Of a DNA stretch of 47,809 nucleotides, positions 22,622-30,718 are shown one piece after another. The DNA is from a virus. The position numbers were made by a program, and so were the translations under genes. The notes beneath the pieces were generated by a model that had not been told where the DNA came from, did not search any database, and worked only from the letters and a program-made list of their open reading frames with translations. The stretch lies in IMG/VR virus record IMGVR_UViG_3300041414_000018, positions 1-47,809 of that record; one strand, 5' to 3'. How positions within the stretch are numbered: position 1 is the first letter of the stretch; every line of letters starts with the position of its first letter.

Positions 22622-24549
22622 TGCTCTCACCTGGTAAGCACCACCAAATCGTTCCCCGCTCTCTCGCGGAGAACGCCCATTACCGCATCAACATGTTGAG
22701 GACGCCGCTGGCTTCGAAGCAGCGGTTGATCCGGAAGATGTGTGCGGAAGACCTGCTGTTCTTCGTCAACACTTTCGTCTACCAGTACAACCCGAGGGCC
22801 GTGAGCGGGGTTGACGAGAATCCTTACTCGCCGTGGGTGGGCCACGAGGAGTACGAGCCGTTCATCACATATCCGTTCCAGGAATGGGCGATGACCTACG
22901 GCAAGCCGGGCCAACACGACTCGCACGGGTTGCTCTGGGCCATCGAGAAGCAGTGCGACCACTTGACGGAGAAGAGCCGCGACATGGGCGTGTCGTGGTA
23001 TCACCTGATCGCCTTCGCGTGGTTGTGGTTGTTCCACGGCGGCAAGTCGCTCGGCGTCATCAGCCGCGACGAAGACGCGGTCGATAAGGTTGACGACCCA
23101 GATTCGCTCTTCTGGAAGATCGACTTCATCTTGCAGAACTTACCGCACTGGCTTTTACCCAAGGGCTTCTCGTGGCGGAAGCACCGCAAGAGCATGTTCC
23201 TCAAGAACCCGGAGAATGGCTCCACGATCGTCGGCGAGGCATCGACCTCGAAGGCGTTCTCGGGCGGCCGCAAGACGACCATATTCATCGACGAGTTGTC
23301 GAAGATCCGCGAGGCTCGCGATCTTCTCGGCCACACCGCGGACGTGGCGAGTTGCCGGTTGATGTGCGGCACGCACACGGGACTCGACTCGATGTTCTAC
23401 GAGGTGGCCAACGACCGGCACACCGCGAAGACGGTGTTACACTGGACGCTCCATCCCCTCAAAGCGAAAGGGCTCTATGAGTACGACAAGCAATCCAATC
23501 GAATCGTCGTGCACGACAAGTCCTATGAGTATCCGACTGACTTTAACTTTGTTTACGAATGGAAGCCAAACGGTGGCCCTTGTCCAGGATTACGGAGCCC
23601 CTGGTACGATGCCGAATGTATACGACGACAAGGCATCCAGGGAGCTGTTGCACGCGATCTCGACATTAACCCCAAGGGAGCCACGTCCCAGTTCTTTGAT
23701 CCTGGCACAATACGGGAGTTAGTCCGGCGTTACTCCTGTCCGCCGGTGTGGGAAGGGGAACTAGACTACGACACCAAGACCGGAAGGCCGAACGCGAACT
23801 GCCCATTGATCGCCAAGGCCGGTGGCCGGATCAAGATGTGGGCCCATCCCGTGGGCTACGGCGGCGTGAAACCGGGACGCTACGGGGCCGGGGTCGATAT
23901 GAGTTACGGCACCTGGGCGACTCCTTCGTGCTTCTCGCTCGGCAACGCGGATACCGGAGACAAGATCCTCGAAGTCCGCGATCCGTCGCCGGACGGGGCA
24001 CCGGACCAGTTCGCACCATTCGTCGTGGCCTTGTGCTGGTTGTTCAAGACGGTCGATGGCCACGGGGCACAACTGGCCTGGGAGAACGAAGGGCCGGGGA
24101 CGACGTTCGGCAAGCGAGTCCTCGATCTCGGCTACCGCAACGTGTACTGGCGGCACGACGAGTTGAAGTCGATCAGCAAGATCACGAGCCATGCGGGATG
24201 GCAGCCGTCGATGGCCAACCGGCGGCTTCTGCTCTCGACCTATGCCCGGTGCCTGGCGAGCCACCAGGTCGTCAATTACTCCGAGGACGCCCTTCTCTCG
24301 ACGCTCGACTTCAAGATTACCGAGAAGACTATCGAACACGGTCGGCGTAAAGTGAAGGGCACCGATCCTTCGGGAGCCGGTGAGAACCACGGCGACGTGG
24401 TCATTGCCGACGCCCTGATGACGAAGATGATCAAGGAGATGGGACTGAAACCGAAGGAAGAAGAACCTCAGCCGCAGCAGTTCATGTCGCTCGAATGGCG
24501 GCGGAAGCGGTACGAGGAGAAACTCAAGCAGCAAAGCGAGTGGGCGTAG
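22621..24549 (+). CDS. terL: Terminase large subunit
   Basis: This 642-residue packaging motor has a Walker A-like EKSRDMGVSW at 117-126, Walker B IFIDE at 221-225 and a coupling-like CGTHTG near 245. The C-terminal nuclease has Asp426 in GVDMSYGTW, WENEGPG near 485, and Asp592 in GDVVIADAL. It cuts and pumps DNA through the portal using ATP. The region of residues 60-110 is unusually Tyr/Pro rich. It is followed by a palindrome copy and the portal cluster. The N-terminal 20 residues are duplicated at 22035. Confidence 0.96.
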   Translation: MLSPGKHHQIVPRSLAENAHYRINMLRTPLASKQRLIRKMCAEDLLFFVNTFVYQYNPRAVSGVDENPYSPWVGHEEYEPFITYPFQEWAMTYGKPGQHDSHGLLWAIEKQCDHLTEKSRDMGVSWYHLIAFAWLWLFHGGKSLGVISRDEDAVDKVDDPDSLFWKIDFILQNLPHWLLPKGFSWRKHRKSMFLKNPENGSTIVGEASTSKAFSGGRKTTIFIDELSKIREARDLLGHTADVASCRLMCGTHTGLDSMFYEVANDRHTAKTVLHWTLHPLKAKGLYEYDKQSNRIVVHDKSYEYPTDFNFVYEWKPNGGPCPGLRSPWYDAECIRRQGIQGAVARDLDINPKGATSQFFDPGTIRELVRRYSCPPVWEGELDYDTKTGRPNANCPLIAKAGGRIKMWAHPVGYGGVKPGRYGAGVDMSYGTWATPSCFSLGNADTGDKILEVRDPSPDGAPDQFAPFVVALCWLFKTVDGHGAQLAWENEGPGTTFGKRVLDLGYRNVYWRHDELKSISKITSHAGWQPSMANRRLLLSTYARCLASHQVVNYSEDALLSTLDFKITEKTIEHGRRKVKGTDPSGAGENHGDVVIADALMTKMIKEMGLKPKEEEPQPQQFMSLEWRRKRYEEKLKQQSEWA

Positions 24550-24573
24550 CACGTGACACGCACAAGCACAATT

Positions 24574-24600
24574 CAGGGTACATCAACTTGATGCACCCTC
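24574..24600. repeat. 27-bp palindrome copy 7
   Basis: The arms are (C)AGGGTACATCAA and TTGATGCACCCTC around C. It lies between terminase and the next gene, immediately followed by a CTCCCAGGAG leader. Confidence 0.92.
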
Positions 24601-24610
24601 CTCCCAGGAG
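24601..24610 (+). promoter_or_regulatory. CTCCCAGGAG ribosome-binding leader
   Basis: It directly abuts palindrome copy 7 and ends six bases before the ATG at 24617. Confidence 0.75.
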
Positions 24611-24616
24611 TGAGCG

Positions 24617-25030
24617 ATGAAAGAGTACTTGGAACGAATCGTGGGCTGTAGGCGAGTCATCTTGCGGCTGTTGTCGGAAGCTCTGGAAGAACAGTCCATC
24701 TTGTGCAGCGAACAAGAGTTTGAATTCACGGAGGCGTCATCCAGGCCATACCGGCTGGACATTCAGCGGGCGAACATCGAACTCGCCGAGGCCGAGATCG
24801 AATTGTGGAAGTACCTCAATGGCGGCGTTCCCCGGTTCGAAACAGTAGTTGAGAAGAAGACGCCGTTCACTGACGCCGAGAGTGGACCTGTCTTGTTGAC
24901 GGCCGATACACACGCTTTGGCCGAAGCGTTTGCGATGCGGATTTGCTCTCTGCCCGGCGGGGCCTTCCCCGATGCTGTCCAAGAAACGCTTCGCGACTAC
25001 GTGAGGCGGTCACCACCTTACGGTAAGTGA
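24617..25030 (+). CDS. Hypothetical protein
   Basis: This 137-residue protein is helical and acidic, beginning MKEYLERIVGCRRVILRLL. It lies between large terminase and portal, where small packaging or head-assembly genes often occur, but I do not recognise it. A palindrome and CTCCCAGGAG leader precede it. Confidence 0.74.
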   Translation: MKEYLERIVGCRRVILRLLSEALEEQSILCSEQEFEFTEASSRPYRLDIQRANIELAEAEIELWKYLNGGVPRFETVVEKKTPFTDAESGPVLLTADTHALAEAFAMRICSLPGGAFPDAVQETLRDYVRRSPPYGK

Positions 25031-25031
25031 G

Positions 25032-26891
25032 ATGCCCGAAAAGATTGACCTCGACCGCCTCCTGAACGCGATGGCCCGCTCGCGGCTCGTCCTCCGACGC
25101 TACCGCGAGGAGCGGTCGCAGGCCGTCCGTCAATACGTCGGCTCCCACTACTCCGACGATGCGGTCAGGCAACGCGTGCCCTTGAACCTCATCAAGCTCT
25201 ACTGCAAGATCGTTGGCTCGAAGCTCATCGCCCACAACCCCAGAGTCATGCTCTCGACCTTCGCCAAGGAGAACAAACCGGCGGTCAAGGCGATGGAAGC
25301 CTGGGTCAATCACCAGATCCCGCGAATGAAGTTCGCCAACACAATGCAAAGGGTGGTGCTCGATGCACTTTTCTCCATCGGAATTGCCAAAGTTGCTCTC
25401 GCTTCTCCGGCAAATCAGAGCGTCTTTGGATGGAACCTTAAAATCGGAGAACCTTTCTGTGAGCGAGTATCACTTGATGACTTTGTGTTCGACATACATG
25501 CAAGAGATTTTAACGAGGTGGACTTCATCGGTCATCGCTACCGCGTGCCGCTCGAAGTCATCCGGAACTCCACTCTTTACTCCAGTCAGCGAAAGCGACT
25601 CACCCCAAGTTCCGATCCCCTCTTCAACCGGGAAGGCGACGAGCGGTTGAACGTCCTCGGGCGTACCACGATCGCTGGCTCCGACGCGGAGGAATTTCGT
25701 GACCACGTGGACCTGTGGGAGATCTACCTACCACATCAGAGACGCATTATCACTCTCGCTGATGACGAAAATGCGGGCGTGCTTGGTGCGGAAGGTTTTA
25801 ATCCCCGCAAACCACTGCGGGACCAGACGTGGATTGGGCCGCCTGCTGGACCGTATCACATCCTCTCGCTCGGTATGGTGCCGGACAACCCCATGCCCAT
25901 CGGTCCGGTCATGGATCTGGTTGACCTCCACGACGCCACCAACGAGAACCTCAGGAAGCTGATACGGCAGGCGGCGAGCTTCAAGCAGGTGTGCTTCGTC
26001 CAGGGCGGTGCCGATGAGGACGGCGAGCGAGTCCTCAAGTGCGACGACGGCGATATCATCCGGCTCGATAACCCGGAGAACATCTCCCAGACCAACTTCC
26101 GCGGGCCGAACGCCGAGATCACGCAGTTCATGCTGGCGATGAAGGAGATGTTTTCCTGGGCCGCTGGCAACCTCGACATCATGGGCGGCTTGTCTCCCCA
26201 GTCCAAGACTGCATCTCAAGACCAGATGTTGAATGCCAACTCGGCCACATCGATCGCCGACATGCAGGAATCCACTATCACGTACACAACGTCGGTCCTT
26301 GAGGCGATGTGCTGGTATTGGTGGTATCACCCCACGGGCGTGATGAAGGTCACCAAGAGCCTGCCGGGCCTGCCGGATCAGGAGATCCAGCGGAAGGTCT
26401 ATCCGCGGGGCACGAAGATGCCGAACGGCCTTCCTCACCCAATGGCCCGCGATTGCAACTGGGAAGACCTCGACATCATGGTCGATCCCTACTCGCTGCA
26501 ACACTCGACGCCGGAATCGAAGCTGGCGAAGATCATGCAGTTGGTGACGCAGGTCATCATTCCGATGCAGCCGCTACTCCAGCAGAACGGCATATTCTTC
26601 GACGTGAACGCGTTCCTCGAACATGTGGCTCACTATAACAATCTCCCGGACCTGAACGACATCCTCTCGATTGCCGAGCCACCGCAAACCGAGGGGAAGC
26701 CGGGTGCGAGTCAGGAAGAAATGGGGCCGATGAAGCCGCCAAATACGAACCGCACCTACACGCGGGAGAACGTATCTGGTAGAACGCAACAAGGGACCAG
26801 CGAAGCCATGAGGATGGGACTCATGGGCCAGAACCCCGGCGGCAACTCGGCCAGCCGGAACGGGCAACCTAGCATGAACGGGAGCCAGTGA
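25032..26891 (+). CDS. Portal protein
   Basis: This 619-residue protein shows a portal pattern: a helical N-terminal part with a KLYCKIVGSKLIAHNP segment, a beta-rich wing with FDPVDFIG-like order (RVSLDDFVFDIHARDFNEVDFIGHRY region), a central stem-type segment, then a long C-terminal tail rich in Gly, Pro, Asn and Gln. It follows large terminase, as portal does in most phages, and precedes scaffold and capsid genes. The ring of portals forms the DNA-entry channel. It starts one base after the preceding stop. Confidence 0.88.
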   Translation: MPEKIDLDRLLNAMARSRLVLRRYREERSQAVRQYVGSHYSDDAVRQRVPLNLIKLYCKIVGSKLIAHNPRVMLSTFAKENKPAVKAMEAWVNHQIPRMKFANTMQRVVLDALFSIGIAKVALASPANQSVFGWNLKIGEPFCERVSLDDFVFDIHARDFNEVDFIGHRYRVPLEVIRNSTLYSSQRKRLTPSSDPLFNREGDERLNVLGRTTIAGSDAEEFRDHVDLWEIYLPHQRRIITLADDENAGVLGAEGFNPRKPLRDQTWIGPPAGPYHILSLGMVPDNPMPIGPVMDLVDLHDATNENLRKLIRQAASFKQVCFVQGGADEDGERVLKCDDGDIIRLDNPENISQTNFRGPNAEITQFMLAMKEMFSWAAGNLDIMGGLSPQSKTASQDQMLNANSATSIADMQESTITYTTSVLEAMCWYWWYHPTGVMKVTKSLPGLPDQEIQRKVYPRGTKMPNGLPHPMARDCNWEDLDIMVDPYSLQHSTPESKLAKIMQLVTQVIIPMQPLLQQNGIFFDVNAFLEHVAHYNNLPDLNDILSIAEPPQTEGKPGASQEEMGPMKPPNTNRTYTRENVSGRTQQGTSEAMRMGLMGQNPGGNSASRNGQPSMNGSQ

Positions 26892-27139
26892 TGCATTACA
26901 GGAATGGCCGCGAGGCCAAAAACGGCGACAAGATCGTCCAGTTGACAACGGATGGCAAGATTGAGGGGCTAGGCGTGTTGTATGACGCGATTCCGGGTAA
27001 TGACTTCTGTAATGGCATGGTCGCCGCGATACCCAAAACCAGCCACGCCGGTGCCTGCCTTTGCGATTGCATCCATCTCGACGACTTGGCCGCGATTCTG
27101 AAGGAGAAGGGCTTGGACAAGCGGCCAGTGGGAAAGTGA
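26891..27139 (+). CDS. Hypothetical protein
   Basis: This 82-residue protein begins MHYRNGREAKNGDKIV. Its GDKIVQL strand and a CLCDCIHL segment suggest a small beta barrel with a cysteine cluster. GGGAG lies before the ATG, which overlaps the portal stop. Function unknown. Confidence 0.7.
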   Translation: MHYRNGREAKNGDKIVQLTTDGKIEGLGVLYDAIPGNDFCNGMVAAIPKTSHAGACLCDCIHLDDLAAILKEKGLDKRPVGK

Positions 27140-27603
27140 TGTAAAACAACAAACCCCCAGTGTTACCCGAGGGTCTGTCGTTGTGTCCGGCGTAGGACAT
27201 GCAGTGGTAAGCACATCCTACGACTAGGCACATCTGACCAACAAGCCCCAACAGACTTATTTCGGCAAAGTCGGTACTAACTCCCTACGCCGAACGCAGA
27301 GCCAGTAAGGAACCGCCTGACCCAAGCGAATCGACAAGTTCCACGCAAAGTCTTGGAATTCGCCCGGAGTACCCCGGCAGGCCAGATTCCCGAACTGCGA
27401 TATCAAGGCCACTGCGGAGCCAACCCGCTCGTGATGGGGGTGTCGGGACTAAGGAGTCCCGCGATGCCGCTGCATTCGTGAGGGGGAAACCTACGGATGG
27501 GGGTGTCGCCAACCGACATGCCAGTCTATGCGGGCGAAGCACGCGGTAGCTTGACACCGGCACAGAGGTAGTGGAAAACAAAGACAGCCCTGGAGGGATA
27601 CTG
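27140..27603 (+). ncRNA. 464-base structured non-coding region
   Basis: No good gene fits this gap. It contains a long hairpin at 27191-27222 (CGTAGGACATGC and GCACATCCTACG around AGTGGTAA, with a small internal mismatch). There is also a 7-bp stem CGGGACT/AGTCCCG at 27444-27461, a TTCGGC/GCCGAA pairing near 27260-27295, and a repeated GATGGGGGTGTCG at about 27433 and 27496. This density of pairing suggests a structured phage RNA. The RNA identity and strand are inferred. Confidence 0.42.
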
Positions 27604-27789
27604 ATGTGGACGCTGTGGTATAGGACGGGAAGCGAGTCGCCGTCGCATGGCCGCTGGACCATCTGGGCGACAGCGGCAACCGAAAACGCGGCATGGGATT
27701 GCAGGCCACGCGGAAGCCCACCGCAACGTGGTTGGTGGCTAGTCCTGGAGGAACGCTACAAACCTCTGGCATTCGCGAGAGACGCTTGA
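27604..27789 (+). CDS. Small hypothetical protein
   Basis: This 61-residue, tryptophan-rich protein begins MWTLWYRTGS and has eight tryptophans. GGAGGGA at 27590-27596 precedes the ATG. It has a WTIWATAATENAAWD segment and no known family. Confidence 0.62.
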   Translation: MWTLWYRTGSESPSHGRWTIWATAATENAAWDCRPRGSPPQRGWWLVLEERYKPLAFARDA

Positions 27790-27829
27790 CGCCGCCACCC
27801 ATGTGTGGCACAACAACGAGGAGCAACCG

Positions 27830-28036
27830 ATGTTCAGGTGGTTGAAGCGGCTATTCCGACGTGAGCCGGAGCCGGTGCAGATCGAGGATCTCATTGCCAA
27901 GACTTTGGCGGATCTCGGACCTATGAAGTTCACCGACATCTCGTCAACGCTGATCGAGCACGAGAACTACAAACGGCGTTTGGCTAGTCAGCGGGCCGCG
28001 TTCAACGAGACGATACGCAAACTGGAAGAACGATGA
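27830..28036 (+). CDS. Small protein sharing the capsid N-terminal segment
   Basis: This 68-residue protein has a basic start (MFRWLKRLFRREPEP). Residues about 18-41 then align with residues about 12-35 of the major capsid protein: TL(A/S)DLG(P/E)M(K/R)FTDISS(T/N)L is common to both, with about 16 of 24 identical. A charged helix ends the protein. GAGGAG precedes the ATG. It may bind capsid protein or scaffold, or compete at the capsid's N-arm. Confidence 0.8.
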   Translation: MFRWLKRLFRREPEPVQIEDLIAKTLADLGPMKFTDISSTLIEHENYKRRLASQRAAFNETIRKLEER

Positions 28037-28470
28037 AGCACACCACGCGAACGCACCGCCGGTTGAACGACACCACCTACGAACTCGAAGAGGTGGTGGA
28101 TGCCTATCTGATCGACGGCGTCGAGGTCACGAAAGAGGAGTGGGAACAAGCTCTCCCCGGCAACCAACCGGGAGCCAACGACGAGGTCGGCGTGTCGATG
28201 CTTCCCGCCGGACACTGCAACGCGTGGCCGATCCTAAGCGACGGATTCGGCGTCCATCCCGAGCAAATCGAGCAAGCCGAGGCCCATGCTCGGAGCGTCG
28301 GGGCACCGGTTGAGTTCATGAGGGACGGTTCGGGCCGGGCGATCTTCACCAGCAAGCAGCATCAGCGGGACGTGCTTAAAGCTCATAACATGCACAATCG
28401 CGATGATAATGCCGGTGGGCAAAGCCGCACTGTGAAGCGACCAACTATCGGAAGAGAAGAATACATTTGA
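28033..28470 (+). CDS. Conserved-looking phage head-region protein
   Basis: This 145-residue protein has a GVHPEQIEQAEAHARSVGAPVEF segment, then HQRDVLKAHNMHNRDDNAGG. I recall this pattern in many phages beside portal and capsid genes, where its role is unknown. Its start overlaps the upstream stop (ATGA), and its stop lies in a palindrome copy. Confidence 0.78.
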   Translation: MKHTTRTHRRLNDTTYELEEVVDAYLIDGVEVTKEEWEQALPGNQPGANDEVGVSMLPAGHCNAWPILSDGFGVHPEQIEQAEAHARSVGAPVEFMRDGSGRAIFTSKQHQRDVLKAHNMHNRDDNAGGQSRTVKRPTIGREEYI

Positions 28471-28495
28471 GGGTGCCTCAACTTGATACACCCTC
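28469..28495. repeat. 27-bp palindrome copy 8
   Basis: The arms are GAGGGTGCCTCAA and TTGATACACCCTC around C. The first two bases are shared with the TGA stop of the upstream gene, as at 46789. It is followed by GGAG and the ATG at 28511. Confidence 0.92.
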
Positions 28496-28510
28496 CCAAC
28501 CGGAGCCCAA

Positions 28511-28648
28511 ATGAGCGGTAATTACGAAGACTGCGACACCGAGGAATACAACGAGTGGCTGAAGGGTTGGCGGGGATGGTTGTACTCGTTCGCCGCTTTC
28601 ATCATCACCGTTGGCGTCATGATCGGCGTCTGGTACGCGACCAAATAG
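28511..28648 (+). CDS. Very small membrane protein
   Basis: This 45-residue gene, too short for most callers, begins MSGNYEDCDTEEYNEW. An acidic start is followed by a hydrophobic FAAFIITVGVMIGVWYA stretch that should cross the membrane. CCGGAG precedes the ATG, and the palindrome lies upstream. Role unknown. Confidence 0.7.
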   Translation: MSGNYEDCDTEEYNEWLKGWRGWLYSFAAFIITVGVMIGVWYATK

Positions 28649-28655
28649 GTGACCT

Positions 28656-29057
28656 GTGGGCCGAGCAATCAGCGGCAACCTGAGCTACCCGATCCCCGCC
28701 AGTCCGCAGGAGCTAAACTCCTTCGCACAGGGCGAGGACATAAGCCTTTCGTTCACGCTCACCTCGACATCGAATCCCACCGGTTGGGTCAACGCCGAGT
28801 TCACGTTGATCCCCGAAGGCCAGTCGCAAACCGGCAGGTTCACAACTTCGATCACATCTGGCGGCATTGCAATCACGAATGTCTCGACTACAACGCCCTA
28901 CACCGCGACCGTGACCGTGACTCTGCCGCACGCCGAGACGCTGAAGCTCGGCCAAGGGAGTGCCGGGTGGCAATGCCTCTGGGCCGACAGCGGCAACGTG
29001 AGCATTCTCGGAGCGGGTGAGATCGGGATCACGCCACCACTTGTACCCATACCGTGA
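28656..29057 (+). CDS. Structural protein candidate
   Basis: This 133-residue product starts from GTG at 28656. It is beta-rich, Ser/Thr/Gly-rich and looks like an immunoglobulin-type or jelly-roll virion domain with no cysteine cluster. It sits between head genes. The exact virion location is unknown. Confidence 0.72.
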   Translation: MGRAISGNLSYPIPASPQELNSFAQGEDISLSFTLTSTSNPTGWVNAEFTLIPEGQSQTGRFTTSITSGGIAITNVSTTTPYTATVTVTLPHAETLKLGQGSAGWQCLWADSGNVSILGAGEIGITPPLVPIP

Positions 29058-29060
29058 TAC

Positions 29061-29450
29061 ATGGCTAACGAGATAACCGTAAGCGTTTCGCTGGCCTACA
29101 ACAACCCGATCACCGTGACCTCCCCGGTAGGCCGGGCCATCACCGGGGCCTTGTTCAACTCCCTGGCCGCAATCGCACCCAGCGGCTCGACCATCTCCGT
29201 CGCGACAACCGGGACCGCGATTCCACTCGGCCAGATCACCAGTCCCTTCTTCGCCTGGATTCGAAACCTCGACCCGACAAACTACGTCCAAATCTACACT
29301 TCCCAGGCCGACAAGATCCTCGGAGCCAATCCGTTCGCACAGCTTTTCCCCGGCGAATTGTGCCTCGTGCCGCTCGGTTCCAACAACAATCCATACGCGG
29401 TTGCGAATACGGCTGCGGTGGATCTCGAATACTTCTTAACTTCCCGTTGA
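29061..29450 (+). CDS. Structural protein candidate
   Basis: This 129-residue protein begins MANEITVSVSLAYNN. The pattern WIRNLDPTNYVQIYTS ... FPGELCLVPL resembles small phage decoration or fibre-like proteins. It lies just before scaffold and capsid. Confidence 0.74.
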   Translation: MANEITVSVSLAYNNPITVTSPVGRAITGALFNSLAAIAPSGSTISVATTGTAIPLGQITSPFFAWIRNLDPTNYVQIYTSQADKILGANPFAQLFPGELCLVPLGSNNNPYAVANTAAVDLEYFLTSR

Positions 29451-29569
29451 CTTGCTTCTCTCTCAGAAAATCGCTAATGTCGTAAGCAGCGGCATGACTG
29501 AATCAAGCCCCCATGAGCTACGGCCAAAGGGCGATAGGTAGGTTGTGCCGCACTTCACACAGGTAGACC
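29451..29569. other. 119-base gap before scaffold gene
   Basis: The gap holds a weak promoter-like pair, TTGCTT at 29452 and TAATGT at 29475 with 17 bases between, and no palindrome copy. It is A/T-richer than its neighbours. A promoter for the scaffold-capsid operon is possible but unproven. Confidence 0.25.
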
Positions 29570-30610
29570 ATGCCACAAGCAGAACTCACCGACGAAGAAG
29601 TTGCTCAACTGAAGCAGATACGCGATGCCGCTCGTGCCCGCGTTGCAAAACAAGAGTCGGACGCCTACGACCTCTCCGCGTTGGAAGACACCGAACTCGA
29701 ACGCGAACGCAAACCTGCCGCAACTCCAGCCGCCAAACCAGCGGCAAAACCCGTCAATCAGCACCACGCTTACATCGTCGAGAAGGCCCGATCTTTCGGC
29801 ATCGCCGATCACGACATCGAGAACATGTCGGAAGAGGTGTTGGTCTCCCAGATCCGGAGCATCGAGCAATACCGGGCACGCGAGGCCAACCAAGCCAACC
29901 GGCAACAGGACGCACTGCGTGTCGAGCATGTCCGACCTAAGCCGCCGCCACCTCCGTCAAAACCCGTCGAAGACGACGTGGATATTTCCGAGTACCTCGG
30001 CGACACGAAGGAGAGCGAGTGGGAGCCGGAACAAATCGCTCTGTACAAGCGGATGGAACGGAAGCGGCTCAAGGAGATGAATGAACTTAAGGAAGCGGTT
30101 GCGGGCATCAAGCAGTCTAGCCAGCAGACCCAGGCCCAGACGATCGACGCCATGATGGACGGGTTCTTCGCCGCAGCCAACCGCGAGAAGGAGTTCGGCA
30201 GAGGCGATGCTACGGGGCTGATAGGCACGCCCGCACTGCGACGAAGGAATGCGGTGTTTCAGGAGATGCAACTGCTTGGAGGCATCAATGCGAAGAACTT
30301 TCAAATGGCTGTGGAAACTCTTTACGGTAAAGCGAGAGCGGCCGAAACTCCGGAACCGGCCGCCGCTAAACCTTCTGCTTACGGAAACGGAACTCCAGCG
30401 GTTCCGGCACGGGCCAAGACTCCAGCCGGTCCCCGCGTACCGACCGAGCAAGACTACGAAGAAGGGACCGTCTCACGTCCCACCAACCGCCGAGGAGCGG
30501 CGGAAATGAAGGGCGATGAACGAGCGGTGGCCAAGATCACCGAAGCCATGCGTGAACAAGGCATCGACGTTAACGACGATGGCCCTGACGCCCTCGACGG
30601 CTTCCTGTGA
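29570..30610 (+). CDS. Scaffold-like assembly protein
   Basis: This 346-residue protein is highly charged and helical (TDEEVAQLKQIRDAARARVAKQES ...). It has Lys/Pro/Ala-rich linkers around 50-65 and Pro-rich tracts around 130 and 270-290, and ends AMREQGIDVNDDGPDALDGF. No catalytic motif is visible. It is directly upstream of the major capsid gene, the usual place of a scaffold that guides shell assembly and is later removed. The role is inferred from position and composition. Confidence 0.8.
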   Translation: MPQAELTDEEVAQLKQIRDAARARVAKQESDAYDLSALEDTELERERKPAATPAAKPAAKPVNQHHAYIVEKARSFGIADHDIENMSEEVLVSQIRSIEQYRAREANQANRQQDALRVEHVRPKPPPPPSKPVEDDVDISEYLGDTKESEWEPEQIALYKRMERKRLKEMNELKEAVAGIKQSSQQTQAQTIDAMMDGFFAAANREKEFGRGDATGLIGTPALRRRNAVFQEMQLLGGINAKNFQMAVETLYGKARAAETPEPAAAKPSAYGNGTPAVPARAKTPAGPRVPTEQDYEEGTVSRPTNRRGAAEMKGDERAVAKITEAMREQGIDVNDDGPDALDGFL

Positions 30611-30614
30611 TCTT

Positions 30615-30641
30615 GAGGGTGTCTCAACTTGAGACACCATC
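30615..30641. repeat. 27-bp palindrome copy 9
   Basis: The arms are GAGGGTGTCTCAA and TTGAGACACCATC around C. The inner GTCTCAA/TTGAGAC pairs replace ACATCAA/TTGATGT of other copies, a clear compensatory exchange. It lies 77 bases before the capsid start, further than most copies. Confidence 0.92.
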
Positions 30642-30718
30642 CCTGAAGTAACGCCTTTAACCTCCCGAACGAGTACTCCCGCGATACCTGAGCCACGGGC
30701 TCAACCGGGAGTCATTAC

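Noticed and set aside
27285-27662. A 125-residue minus-strand open frame over the non-coding gap
   Set aside because: It has no ribosome-binding site, its composition is arginine, leucine and serine rich like a shadow frame, and it runs against the late arm.
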